From Collinsella sp. AF23-2 (GTDB lineage Bacteria; Actinomycetota; Coriobacteriia; Coriobacteriales; Coriobacteriaceae), in contig NZ_QRVG01000001.1 in assembly GCF_003459245.1 (NCBI RefSeq), forward strand, positions 248,001-312,000: a DNA stretch of 64,000 nucleotides. The letters run 5' to 3'. The position numbers were made by a program, and so were the translations under genes. Of this stretch, positions 32,506 to 40,626 are shown one piece after another. The notes under the pieces were generated by a model. It was not told the origin of the DNA. It worked only from the letters and a program-made list of their open reading frames with translations, and did no database searches. The stretch's first letter is position 1. Each line of letters begins with the position of its first letter.

Positions 32506-33594
32506 ATGGATTTACTGATTGATATTCTGCTCGACGCCGGCAAGGACACGCTGTCGCTGGTGCCGTTTTTGTTGGTGACGTATCTTGCTCTCGAGACACT
32601 TGAGCACGTTGCGGGCGACCGCGTCAACGGCGCTATCAAGCGCGCCGGCGCTGCGGGTCCCGTGGTTGGCTCGCTGCTGGGCATGGTGCCGCAGTGCGGC
32701 TTTTCGGCCATGGCGGCCACGCTGTACGCCGGCCGTGTCGTGACCTTGGGCACGTTGGTGGCGGTGTTCCTTTCGACCTCCGACGAGATGCTGCCGCTGT
32801 TGCTTGCCGAGCAGGTTCCCGTGCAGACTATGGCGATGCTTTTGGCTTCGAAAGCGCTTATCGCACTGGTCACGGGTTTTATCGTGGACGCTGCCATTCG
32901 CGGCCTGCGCCGTAACGCCCGCGCGCACGCGGCGATTCGCCGTACCGTGCTGGGAACCGCGGCCAATCCGGCCCACGTGAACTGCGCGCACGACGACCAC
33001 AGCGGCGGTGACATCATCGACGAGGTGGCCGAGGCGGGCGTGAGCGCCGACCACATCCACGAGCTGTGCGAGCGCGACCATTGCGGATGTGATGAAGACG
33101 AAGACGAGCACGAACACGGACATGGCCACGATCACGGTCATGAGGGCGAACATGAACACCATGATGGTCACGGTCACTCTCACTCCCACGAAGGGACGCC
33201 TGTCCTGTCGATCATCCGCAGTGCGATCTCGCACACCGTGCAGGTCTCGGTATTCATTTTTCTGGTGACGCTGATTCTGGTCGCCGTGCTCGAGACGTTC
33301 GGCGAGTCCGCGATCGAGCAGTTCCTGCGCGGCAACGAGACACTCGCTGTCCTGGGTTCGGCGCTTGTCGGGCTGATTCCCAATTGCTCGGCGAGCGTGG
33401 TCATTACACAGCTGTATCTGGAAGGCGCGCTGCAACTGGCGCCGATGCTCGCCGGCACGCTCATTTCCGCCGGCGTGGGTTATCTGGTGCTGTTCCGCAC
33501 CAACCGCAGCGCCCGCGAAAATGCCGTGTTCCTGATCATGATGTACGTCATCGGCGCTGGCTGGGGCCTTATCCTTTCCGCCTTTGGGTTCTAA
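32506..33594 (+). CDS. Putative ten-helix heavy-metal exporter (ArsP_2 family) with histidine-rich loop
   Basis: A 362-residue membrane protein made of two similar halves. Each half has a signature with a proline-x-cysteine: GMVPQCGFSAMAATLYAG in the first and GLIPNCSASVVITQLYLEG in the second. Between them is a cytoplasmic or external loop (about residues 165-230) extremely rich in histidine, aspartate and glutamate (blocks such as HGHGHDHGHEGEHEHH), typical of metal-binding regions in manganese or zinc transporters. From memory this is the family described as putative 10TM heavy-metal exporters; some members are annotated as manganese or arsenic efflux proteins. The metal is not known. Confidence 0.78.
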   Translation: MDLLIDILLDAGKDTLSLVPFLLVTYLALETLEHVAGDRVNGAIKRAGAAGPVVGSLLGMVPQCGFSAMAATLYAGRVVTLGTLVAVFLSTSDEMLPLLLAEQVPVQTMAMLLASKALIALVTGFIVDAAIRGLRRNARAHAAIRRTVLGTAANPAHVNCAHDDHSGGDIIDEVAEAGVSADHIHELCERDHCGCDEDEDEHEHGHGHDHGHEGEHEHHDGHGHSHSHEGTPVLSIIRSAISHTVQVSVFIFLVTLILVAVLETFGESAIEQFLRGNETLAVLGSALVGLIPNCSASVVITQLYLEGALQLAPMLAGTLISAGVGYLVLFRTNRSARENAVFLIMMYVIGAGWGLILSAFGF

Positions 33595-33726
33595 GTGGAT
33601 GTTTGGGGCATGCCGTAAAACTAGGACATGCCATAAATTCCACCGCCATGACCTGGGCGTTGGATGCGCGTCAATCGGCAAAACAAAAAGGTAGATTATT
33701 AGGCATGTCCCAAAAACCTACCTTGG

Positions 33727-34209
33727 TTAGTGCAGCAACTCGGTGAGGTTGCGTTTAAAGCGGGCGCGGTCTTCGCTGGTAAATGCTGCCGGACCGCGAG
33801 TGCGTCCGCCGGCGCGGCGTACCTTCTTTTCCTCGTGGCGAATAAACAGCTGCATGTCGATGGTTGCTTTGTCGTAGACGCGCCCGCGCACACCGATAGC
33901 GGCGGCATCGCGCCCGAGCACCATGCTCGCCAAGCCAATGTCCTGCGTCACGACCACGTCGCCCGCCTGCAGGCGTTCGACAATGGCAAAGTCGGCGCTG
34001 TCGGCGCCCACGCTCACGTCGAGCGTCGTGATCCAAAAGCCGCGTCGCGCGTGCTCGGCATCGCGCGGGTCGTCGCGGCGAATGTGCCGTTCCAGGTTTT
34101 GCGTGCTGTTGCCGGCGATAACAACGGCGACGCCCGCCCGCCGCGCGCAGTCAATCGACTCGCGCGTGACCGGGCAGGCGTCGGCATCAATAAAAAGCGT
34201 CTTTGGCAT
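33727..34209 (-). CDS. YaiI/YqxD family protein (DUF188)
   Basis: A 160-residue conserved protein beginning MPKTLFIDADACPVTRE, the DUF188 signature, with DSADFAIVERLQAGDVVVTQDIGLA in the centre and RTRGPAAFTSEDR near the end. The fold is related to PIN/NYN nucleases, with conserved aspartates (Asp8, Asp10, and those in TQD and DSAD), but no activity is established for the family. It begins directly after the stop of the membrane protein gene upstream, and the two are probably cotranscribed. Confidence 0.92.
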   Translation of the reverse strand: MPKTLFIDADACPVTRESIDCARRAGVAVVIAGNSTQNLERHIRRDDPRDAEHARRGFWITTLDVSVGADSADFAIVERLQAGDVVVTQDIGLASMVLGRDAAAIGVRGRVYDKATIDMQLFIRHEEKKVRRAGGRTRGPAAFTSEDRARFKRNLTELLH

Positions 34210-34812
34210 CTAGCGCACCAGTTTGCCAAACTGAATGGCGCGGACAATGAGCGTCACGCCAAACACCAGCAGCGCGGCACCGCTAAAGATGACGAGCATC
34301 TTGGCCGACCACAGCGGATAGATAAACACGAACATGCCCGCGATGATGGAGAGTGCGCCGCTCAGGATGGCGAGGGCGCGGTTGGCGGAAAGCTCGGATT
34401 CCAGAATCGACATGACGCCTTCGACGATCCAGCCAAAGCCGGCGACGACCACTACAAGCGTGGTGAGCGTCGCGGTCGAGAAGGCCTGATTGCGCAGGAT
34501 TATGACGCCGCCCAAGATAATGAGTAGGTTGGAGATGATGCTCGTCACGCGCCAGCCGGTGGGCAGCAGCGGCTCAAAAATGGCAGTGAATAGTCTGATG
34601 GCAGCAGTGATTACAAAGTAAAAACCCAGGACAGTCGTCAAAAAGACGAGGGACTTGGCAGGTGCAAAAAGCAGCGCGATACCAGCAATGAGTGCTAAGA
34701 CGCCCGTGATGGCGTAGATCCAGCGTACGGCCTTGACGGCTTTGCCCGCCATGCTTTTCTCGTCAAATCCAAACTGGCTCGATTTTTGATCATCGTTCTT
34801 AAAGATGCCCAT
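34210..34812 (-). CDS. HdeD/DUF308 family membrane protein
   Basis: A 200-residue protein with about six hydrophobic helices from residue 30 to the end. The pattern of paired helices (AVRWIYAITGVLALIAGIAL ... LGFYFVITAAIRLFTAI ... ANRALAILSGALSIIAGMF) corresponds to the HdeD/DUF308 duplication. The first 28 residues (MGIFKNDDQKSSQFGFDE) are a hydrophilic tail. The ATG at 34812 has AAAGGAG four bases upstream; longer in-frame readings lack one. HdeD members are linked to acid resistance in enteric bacteria; that role should not be assumed here. Confidence 0.8.
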   Translation of the reverse strand: MGIFKNDDQKSSQFGFDEKSMAGKAVKAVRWIYAITGVLALIAGIALLFAPAKSLVFLTTVLGFYFVITAAIRLFTAIFEPLLPTGWRVTSIISNLLIILGGVIILRNQAFSTATLTTLVVVVAGFGWIVEGVMSILESELSANRALAILSGALSIIAGMFVFIYPLWSAKMLVIFSGAALLVFGVTLIVRAIQFGKLVR

Positions 34813-35046
34813 AAGTCTCCTTTCCGTGCGGCGTAAGCCTTGATCGTTACAACCAGTATCCCCTAAGGGCGCTGACGTATGGGTCGGGGAGGGCGAAACG
34901 TAACCCAAAGGCCCCGAATTGTTTCCGTTGTTCCCCACGTCGCGAGTTTCTATTCAACAGGTGTAGAACATTGCAGCCCTGTTCGTTATTGCCTACGTTT
35001 TAGGTTAGATTTTCCTAAGGACAATTGGCTTGTATTGGGGGTCCCT

Positions 35047-35718
35047 ATGAACGAAGCAGTTCCCGAGGCACCGTCGAGTGTCGAATCGATGGCAAAGCAA
35101 GGTTGCGAAAAGCTTGGCCTGGACACGTTTGACGCGCTGGTCCGCCGCGCCCGTACGTGCCGCCGTTTTGACGAGTCCATGCGCGTGCCGCGCGAGTTTT
35201 TGCTCGAGCTGGCGGAACTGGCGCACCTGGCTCCCTGCGGCGCCAATGCTCAGCGTCTGCGTTTTCATGTGGTGAGCGGTGCCGAGGATTGCGCGCGTGT
35301 ATTTGATGAGCTTGCATGGGCCGGCGCGCTTAAGGATTGGTCGGGTCCTGCCGAGGGCGAGCGTCCGACCGGCTACATCGCGATTCTTGCCGAGCGCGCT
35401 GTTCCGGGTAAGCCCGCCGCGCCCATCACCGAGGTCGACACGGGCATTGCCGCGCAGACGATGATGCTCGCCGCTCGCAGCGCCACGCCCGAGGTGGCAG
35501 CCTGCATGTTCAAGGCCTTTACGCCCCGCGCGATCGATGCTATGGGGCTCGATAACGACAAGTATGAGCTCAAGCTGATCATGGCTTTTGGCGTGCCGGC
35601 CGAGACGCAGATGATCGATGCGATCGATTCCAACCCCGACGGCTCAATTAATTACTGGCGTGACGATGCGCAGGTGCACCACGTACCCAAGCGCCCGCTC
35701 GCCGACGTGCTGGTGTAG
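35047..35718 (+). CDS. Nitroreductase family protein
   Basis: A 223-residue FMN-binding nitroreductase-like protein. RRARTCRRFDESMRVPREFLLELAELAHLAPCGANAQ is the family's N-terminal FMN contact, quoted here in part as RTCRRFDESM and LAPCGANAQ; IAAQTMMLAA and the C-terminal AFGVPAE follow. The ATG at 35047 is preceded by a GGGGG stretch rather than a standard box. Substrate is unknown. Upstream are the divergent membrane protein and about 230 bases without a recognised feature. Confidence 0.82.
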   Translation: MNEAVPEAPSSVESMAKQGCEKLGLDTFDALVRRARTCRRFDESMRVPREFLLELAELAHLAPCGANAQRLRFHVVSGAEDCARVFDELAWAGALKDWSGPAEGERPTGYIAILAERAVPGKPAAPITEVDTGIAAQTMMLAARSATPEVAACMFKAFTPRAIDAMGLDNDKYELKLIMAFGVPAETQMIDAIDSNPDGSINYWRDDAQVHHVPKRPLADVLV

Positions 35719-35750
35719 CTGAGCGTCACCGCGGCGTGATCAGACGGTAA

Positions 35751-35785
35751 ACCACCACAAAGGTGCCTGTCCCCTTTGTGGTGGT
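35751..35785. repeat. ACCACCAC...GTGGTGGT palindromic repeat, copy 2
   Basis: Inverted orientation of copy 1: the core reads AAAGGTGCCTGTCCCCTTT. It lies 16 bases before the start of the first histidine phosphatase gene, so it is in that gene's leader. Confidence 0.85.
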
Positions 35786-35800
35786 ACGAGGGGAGAGCGT

Positions 35801-36343
35801 GTGGCAGATCTGTATTTGGTGCGGCATGGGCAGACTGAGCTCAATGTGCAGAGCATTTTGCAGGGCTGGCACGATTCGCCGCTTACGGCGCGCGGGCGCG
35901 AGCAGGCGCTGACGGCGCGTACGGCGTTTGCGGCGCGTGGCGTGGCCTTTGATCATGTGTATTCCTCGCCGTTGGGCCGGGCGCGGCATACGGCCGAGCT
36001 TATCGTTGGCGAGGGCCGTTCCATTGAGCTGGTCGATGACCTGCGTGAGTGGCATTTTGGCTCGCTGGAGGGCACATCAAATCGCGAGATGCCGCCGCAG
36101 CCCTGGGGCGATTATCCGGTGGCCTTTGGCGGCGAGTCGGAAGTGCAGCTTCAGTCGCGCATGGTCGCGGCGCTGTCCCGTATTATGGCCCGGCCGCAGC
36201 ACGACTGCGTGCTGGCGGTTTCCCACGGCTCAGCCTGCCAGGAGTTTCTTGAGTATGTGACTGGCGGGGGAGAGCTACCCGACAACGGTGCCGTGCTTCA
36301 TTTTGGCTATTGCGACGGGGCGTTTTCGCTCTTGGGTTGGTAA
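35801..36343 (+). CDS. Histidine phosphatase family protein 1 (phosphoglycerate-mutase-like)
   Basis: A 180-residue branch of the histidine phosphatase superfamily. YLVRHGQTELN holds the phosphorylated histidine (residue 8), SSPLGRARHTAEL carries the second arginine, LREWHFGSLEG provides the conserved glutamate and AVSHGSACQEFL the second histidine. The start is GTG at 35801, with GAGGGGAG upstream. It is followed after 17 bases by a paralogue of nearly the same design, so the pair is likely an operon and arose by tandem duplication. Phosphomonoesterase on an unknown substrate is the expected function. Confidence 0.88.
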   Translation: MADLYLVRHGQTELNVQSILQGWHDSPLTARGREQALTARTAFAARGVAFDHVYSSPLGRARHTAELIVGEGRSIELVDDLREWHFGSLEGTSNREMPPQPWGDYPVAFGGESEVQLQSRMVAALSRIMARPQHDCVLAVSHGSACQEFLEYVTGGGELPDNGAVLHFGYCDGAFSLLGW

Positions 36344-36360
36344 CGAACGAAAGGACCCCT

Positions 36361-36996
36361 ATGAATAAAGATCTGTATCTGGTCCGTCATGGACAGACGA
36401 TATTCAACCTTAAGCGTATCATTCAGGGGTGGAGTGACTCGCCGCTTACGCAGTTGGGTTGCGACCAGGCGGCGCGCGCCGGCATGTTTTTACGTGCGCG
36501 CGGCATTGAGCCCGATCATGCCTACACCTCTACGCTTCATCGCACCGAGCAGACTATCGCCAACTTGTGGCCGGGCTTGGCGTACGAGCGCCTGGACGGC
36601 CTGCGTGAGTGGTTCTTTGGCGACTTTGAGGCCGAGCGCGTGATGCTTATGCCCGAGCGCCCGTGGCGCGACTTCTATCGGCAGTTTGGCGGCGAGGGCC
36701 AGATCCAGGTGCGCACGCGCATGGTGGCGACGCTGACCGATCTTATGCGGCGTCCGGACCATACGTGCGTGCTCGCGGTAAGTCATGGCTCAGCTATCAA
36801 GGAGTTTTTGGACCACGTGCGGGGCGCGGCGGCCGACGAGCGCGAACGCGTGCCGGGCAACTGCTCAGTGCTGCATTTTGCGTTTGACGATGCGGCCGAT
36901 ACGTTTGAACTGGTCGAAGTCTTTACGCAGGAAGACTACGCGCGCGAGCTGGGGCTAGAGCCGCTCGTGGCGGCGGCAGGTCCGCAGCGTGGATAA
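36361..36996 (+). CDS. Histidine phosphatase family protein 2
   Basis: A 211-residue paralogue of the preceding protein. The catalytic histidine is in YLVRHGQTIFN, followed by IIQGWSDSPLT, TSTLHRTEQTI, LREWFFGDFEAE and AVSHGSAIKEFL. It has a C-terminal extension of about 30 residues relative to protein 1. GAAAGGA lies upstream of the ATG. Activity and substrate cannot be separated from those of paralogue 1. Confidence 0.88.
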   Translation: MNKDLYLVRHGQTIFNLKRIIQGWSDSPLTQLGCDQAARAGMFLRARGIEPDHAYTSTLHRTEQTIANLWPGLAYERLDGLREWFFGDFEAERVMLMPERPWRDFYRQFGGEGQIQVRTRMVATLTDLMRRPDHTCVLAVSHGSAIKEFLDHVRGAAADERERVPGNCSVLHFAFDDAADTFELVEVFTQEDYARELGLEPLVAAAGPQRG

Positions 36997-37040
36997 CGCT
37001 GACGTTGCGGCCCGGTTTACCGGCGTAATTGTTTGATGCG

Positions 37041-37092
37041 AAAAGGGCGGAGGTGCATGCGTTTGCTGCATCTCCGCCCCTTGTTTGTTTGG
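37041..37092. terminator. Bidirectional terminator between convergent genes
   Basis: GGGCGGAGGTGCA and TGCATCTCCGCCC form a 13-bp stem with one mismatch around TGCGTTTGC. AAAA precedes and TTGTTTGTTT follows, giving T-runs in both directions. It separates the histidine phosphatase pair from the convergent DUF1015-like gene. Confidence 0.8.
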
Positions 37093-37125
37093 ATGCTGGG
37101 TTTTCCAGCTTAGCGTTTGAGTTCG

Positions 37126-37815
37126 CTAGAACCGTGAGACCTGGTGAGTGAGCAGACCCGTCGGAACCTGCGGCGCGCTGCCGCTGACCTGCGCGGCGGG
37201 GAACAGCACGGCTACAGCAAAGTTGAACGGCTCTTTGCCAGAGTAGGCGCCGGCAGCGCGGGCCTCGTCGGCCAGAATCTGCGATGCCCCAGCCAGTGCG
37301 GCGACATAGGCGGAGTCACCGGCGAACACCGGGTCGGGCGCCTGATCGAGCATGGCACGGATGGCGGCAACGGCGTCCTCGCGCTTGACCTCCCACACGC
37401 GATGTGTGACGCCCGCGGGATCGGTGACGGCGTAGAGCGATGCGCCCTCTTTGGCAGCGCTCAAAATGATATCCATGACGGGCGACGCCTCGTAGGCGAG
37501 CGACACGGGGCGCGGCTGCACCTTAAGCTCGGCGATCGCGCGCGCGGCGGCGAGTGCGTCGACGCTCTCGGCGGCAGCCTCGTCGCTACCCGTCAGTACG
37601 TTAACCGGGCAAATCGCCACGACACCCGTCGCGCGACCCGGCTCGCCCGAGCATTCGTACACGTAATACGCCGCGCCTGGATCCTTGAGCATTAGGCCGT
37701 CAGCAATGGCGCCGCGCAGGGCGTCGTTGCCGCTCAGGATACCGCCCATCGCAGGCAGCGCCTCGAGCACACGGTCCTGAGCCGGGCGGATGCAGGGAAA
37801 CGGAAGTGCTTTCAT
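37126..37815 (-). CDS. DUF1015-like protein, short and divergent
   Basis: A 229-residue protein, starting MKALPFPCIRPAQDRV, which resembles the start of DUF1015 proteins. The YYVYECSGEPGRATGVVAICPV segment also fits the domain. The central FAGDSAYVAALAGASQ takes the place of the family's conserved DGHHRY motif, whose histidines are missing, and the protein is about half the usual 400 residues. It may be an inactive or remodelled relative. The 5' flank has no strong ribosome-binding site. Cotranscription with the M20 gene upstream is possible (39-base gap). Confidence 0.6.
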   Translation of the reverse strand: MKALPFPCIRPAQDRVLEALPAMGGILSGNDALRGAIADGLMLKDPGAAYYVYECSGEPGRATGVVAICPVNVLTGSDEAAAESVDALAAARAIAELKVQPRPVSLAYEASPVMDIILSAAKEGASLYAVTDPAGVTHRVWEVKREDAVAAIRAMLDQAPDPVFAGDSAYVAALAGASQILADEARAAGAYSGKEPFNFAVAVLFPAAQVSGSAPQVPTGLLTHQVSRF

Positions 37816-37854
37816 GGGCGGTCCTAACGCGCGAGTCGGTTTGTTCGCGGCTTA

Positions 37855-39075
37855 TTATGCCCCAACTTGGCCGCTTGCGTCCCAGAGCGTGTTATCGGCA
37901 AGCGCGATGAGCACGTTTTGGCAGCGAACGATATCGGCATGGGGCACATACTCGTCGGGCTTGTGTGCGAGCGCCAACGAGCCGGGGCCGTAGCTCATAC
38001 AATTGCGGTTGCCTGTCTTGCCGGCAATGACGGCGGTATCGGTGTAGCCGGTAAAGAAGCCGACGGTCGTGTCCGCGTCCGTTACGTCATCGGCGGCACG
38101 CTTGAGCGCTGCTAGAAGGGGAGAGTTCGGGTCGCGCTCGATGGCGGGGCGGTCGCCCGTCACGGTGTAGCTGCCATGGCAACCGGGAACGGCGGCTTCG
38201 GCGACGGCGATGGCATGCTCGACCATATTGATTGCGGCGGCCGTATCGGTCGGCGGGGTCAGGCGCATGTCGACCCAGACTTTGGCGCGGTCGGGTACGA
38301 CGTAGGGGCGATATCCGCCCTCGATTTGGCCAAACGTGATGGTCGAAGGCCCCAGCTCATCGTGCGCGGGCAGCGCCGCAAACGCGCGACGAAGCGAACA
38401 CACGACCTCGGCCATGGCGGCGACGGCATCCGCGCCCTTCCAAGGCTGGCTCGCATGCGCCGTCACGCCAGCCATTTCAATCTCGAACCACGTACGCCCC
38501 TTGTGCGCCACCTGGATCTGTCCGTCGGTGGGCTCGGTGTCCAGCACCCATTCGCGCGAGCTGACCCAGCCAGCATCGATCGCGGCCTCTGAGCCGCGCA
38601 TGAAGTCTTCCTCGTCGACCGAGCAGATGAGCGAAAAGCCGCGGCGTGGCAGCGCGCCATCCGCCGCCACGCGCTCGAGCGTATGGACCAGTGCGGCAAT
38701 GGCGCAGGCCAGGCCACCCTTCATATCGCAGGCACCGCGGCCATAGAGTTTATCGTCGCGCACAACCGCCCCAAGCGGTTCGATGTCTGCGTCCCAGCCA
38801 TCGCCCAAGGTGACGGTATCCATGTGGCAGATATAGATCAGCCGCGGCTCGTCGCTTTGGCCCGGCACGGTGACTTTAAGGTTGCGGCGCCCGGGCAGCA
38901 CTTCGAGCTCCTCAATCTGCACGGCATCGAGCGCAGAACTATCAAGTTGTGCCAGCTGCTGCTCAATGAGCCTCTTAATGAAGCGCTCAATTTCATCCTC
39001 ATACGCGCCCGGGTCTGAGCTGTCGATCCGCACAAGCTCCTGCGCAAGCCGCCAGGCAAAATCCTCATCAACCAT
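37855..39075 (-). CDS. M20/ArgE-DapE-like metallopeptidase
   Basis: A 406-residue peptidase. Motifs are YICHMDTVTLGDGW (metal ligand histidine and aspartate), LYGRGACDMKGG (aspartate), CSVDEEDFMRGS (catalytic glutamates), LDTEPTDG, and VTAHASQPWKGADA for the dimerisation domain. The pattern is that of the ArgE/DapE/carboxypeptidase G2 group rather than PepV. I place the start at 39075, with GAGG seven bases upstream; an earlier in-frame ATG at 39105 is less well supported. Its exact substrate (acetylated amino acid, succinyl-diaminopimelate or dipeptide) cannot be decided. Confidence 0.88.
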   Translation of the reverse strand: MVDEDFAWRLAQELVRIDSSDPGAYEDEIERFIKRLIEQQLAQLDSSALDAVQIEELEVLPGRRNLKVTVPGQSDEPRLIYICHMDTVTLGDGWDADIEPLGAVVRDDKLYGRGACDMKGGLACAIAALVHTLERVAADGALPRRGFSLICSVDEEDFMRGSEAAIDAGWVSSREWVLDTEPTDGQIQVAHKGRTWFEIEMAGVTAHASQPWKGADAVAAMAEVVCSLRRAFAALPAHDELGPSTITFGQIEGGYRPYVVPDRAKVWVDMRLTPPTDTAAAINMVEHAIAVAEAAVPGCHGSYTVTGDRPAIERDPNSPLLAALKRAADDVTDADTTVGFFTGYTDTAVIAGKTGNRNCMSYGPGSLALAHKPDEYVPHADIVRCQNVLIALADNTLWDASGQVGA

Positions 39076-39229
39076 ATGCAACCTCACAATCAGTTTGCTT
39101 TCCAAACCGATTGTAAGCCTCCTGAGAGATCCGCGACGTGGGCGTGGCAGTATTTACCGTTCGCAGGCCGAGCCAGCGCGTTTGCCGTCCGGGCGGGTTC
39201 ACAAGCGACGCAGCGGGTACGTACCCTTC

Positions 39230-40279
39230 ATGGACGACATGCTGTGCGACATATCTGCCTTTCGGTATCACCGGATACCTCCACAGGTCTTGGCAATAAT
39301 GCCGGACCTGCCCGATTCTGCGGACGATCCGCGCAGGGAGCACCTATGTGAGCATCCGCTCGTCACGCATTTCCTGGGCACCCCGTTACACGTGTTGGCG
39401 CAGGGCAGCTGCGGACGTAAGGGCGATCGCATTGTCAGGCATGTTTGGAACGGGGAGAGGCCGTTTGATTCCGTGCGGCAGACGGAGTTTGGCCTCGATG
39501 TTGCGTCCCCACTCTTTACCCTGCTGACCCTGGCTTCCTCGGTCTCAAACGAGCGTCTAATCATGTGCATGTATGAGATGTGCGGCACCTTTGCCGTGTG
39601 CAAGATTGCGCCTCAGGTAAAGTCGGCACTTGAGCAGGCATACGGGGGCCGGTGGGGTGACGCACGGTCGGGCTGGGAAAACGTAAAGGATGTCTCGGGG
39701 AATCCAACGGACTTGTGGAAACGACCTCCCTTGATCGAGCTCTCTGAGCTTACAGAGTTCGTCGATAAGGTCCGGGGGCTCCGCGGCGCTAAATCGTTCA
39801 TACGAGCCGCGAAATGCATTACGGGGGTGGCAGCATCGCCGCTCGAGGTCCAGGCTTCGATGCTGTTTGGCCTTACGAGGTTGCGCGGCGGCGAAGGGCT
39901 GAGCCTTACCAATAACGTTGAGATTCGTATGACGCGCAGCGCCCGCCTGATTTCGGGGCTTGATAGGCGCTATGCCGATATCCTGCTGGCAAATAAGGAC
40001 GGCAGCCGAGAGTGTCTGGTTGAATGCCAGGGTAAAGCCATTCACGGATCCATTGAATCCAAGATTTCGGACTCCGATCGAACGACGGCGCTGCAAGCGA
40101 TGGGATATCCCGTCATTCTGATGACCTATGGTCAGCTGGCCGACTCCGATGCCTTCCGCGTGGTGATGGAGCTCATCATGTCCTATCTCGATGTGCCGCT
40201 GAAAGACAAGACGCCGCGACAGCAGGAGCTCGAACGGCGGCTTCGTGAGGAGATTTTTATCGATTGGGCAGGAATGTAG
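39230..40279 (+). CDS. Putative nuclease-fold protein, paralogue 2
   Basis: A 349-residue homologue of the product of 29826-31016. Shared parts include an N-terminal helical block (LFTLLTLASSVSNERLIM...EMCG) and the C-terminal SPLEVQASM (Glu206), GGEGL, RRYADIL (Asp250), LVECQGKAIH (Glu265, Gly268, His272), followed by ALQAMGYPVILMT. This E-D-ExQG-H order is typical of PD-(D/E)XK or Vsr-like folds such as DUF559. The ATG at 39230 has no good ribosome-binding site and a second ATG lies three codons later, so the start is uncertain. Nuclease activity is inference. Confidence 0.6.
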   Translation: MDDMLCDISAFRYHRIPPQVLAIMPDLPDSADDPRREHLCEHPLVTHFLGTPLHVLAQGSCGRKGDRIVRHVWNGERPFDSVRQTEFGLDVASPLFTLLTLASSVSNERLIMCMYEMCGTFAVCKIAPQVKSALEQAYGGRWGDARSGWENVKDVSGNPTDLWKRPPLIELSELTEFVDKVRGLRGAKSFIRAAKCITGVAASPLEVQASMLFGLTRLRGGEGLSLTNNVEIRMTRSARLISGLDRRYADILLANKDGSRECLVECQGKAIHGSIESKISDSDRTTALQAMGYPVILMTYGQLADSDAFRVVMELIMSYLDVPLKDKTPRQQELERRLREEIFIDWAGM

Positions 40280-40548
40280 CCGCGCGGGTGGAAAACGGTC
40301 GCGCGGACTAGAGTTTTGGTCACAAAAAGACTTATATTTCGCCTTGGAGGGGCCTTAAAAATGCTATCTAGAATAAGTTGTTTCGGAAAATGGACAGTCA
40401 ACTTACATTCGGCACATAGAGATCGATTTTTACCTACTAAAGTCCCTGATAAAGCTGTTTATCAAAGCGGGTGTGCTTAGCGACTTGAGCCTCACTATCG
40501 ATTATCTGAAAAAACTTGTTATGGGTATCATTTTAAAGTCGTCCGGAG
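40280..40548. other. AT-rich non-coding stretch
   Basis: Between the nuclease-like gene and the serA terminator. The segment is visibly more AT-rich than the rest of the window, with no open reading frame of useful length or recognisable RNA. It could be decayed foreign DNA accompanying the nuclease-like gene. Confidence 0.4.
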
Positions 40549-40586
40549 CAACAAAATCGGCCCCCGTTTCGTGAAAACGGGGGCCG
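40549..40586 (-). terminator. Rho-independent terminator after serA
   Basis: CGGCCCCCGTTT pairs with AAACGGGGGCCG-type sequence (hairpin 40558-40586), followed on the minus strand by ATTTTGTTG. It is 40 bases beyond the serA stop. Confidence 0.85.
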
Positions 40587-40626
40587 AATGGGCTTCGTGG
40601 TCTGTCTGGCAGGATTGGCGCCGGCG

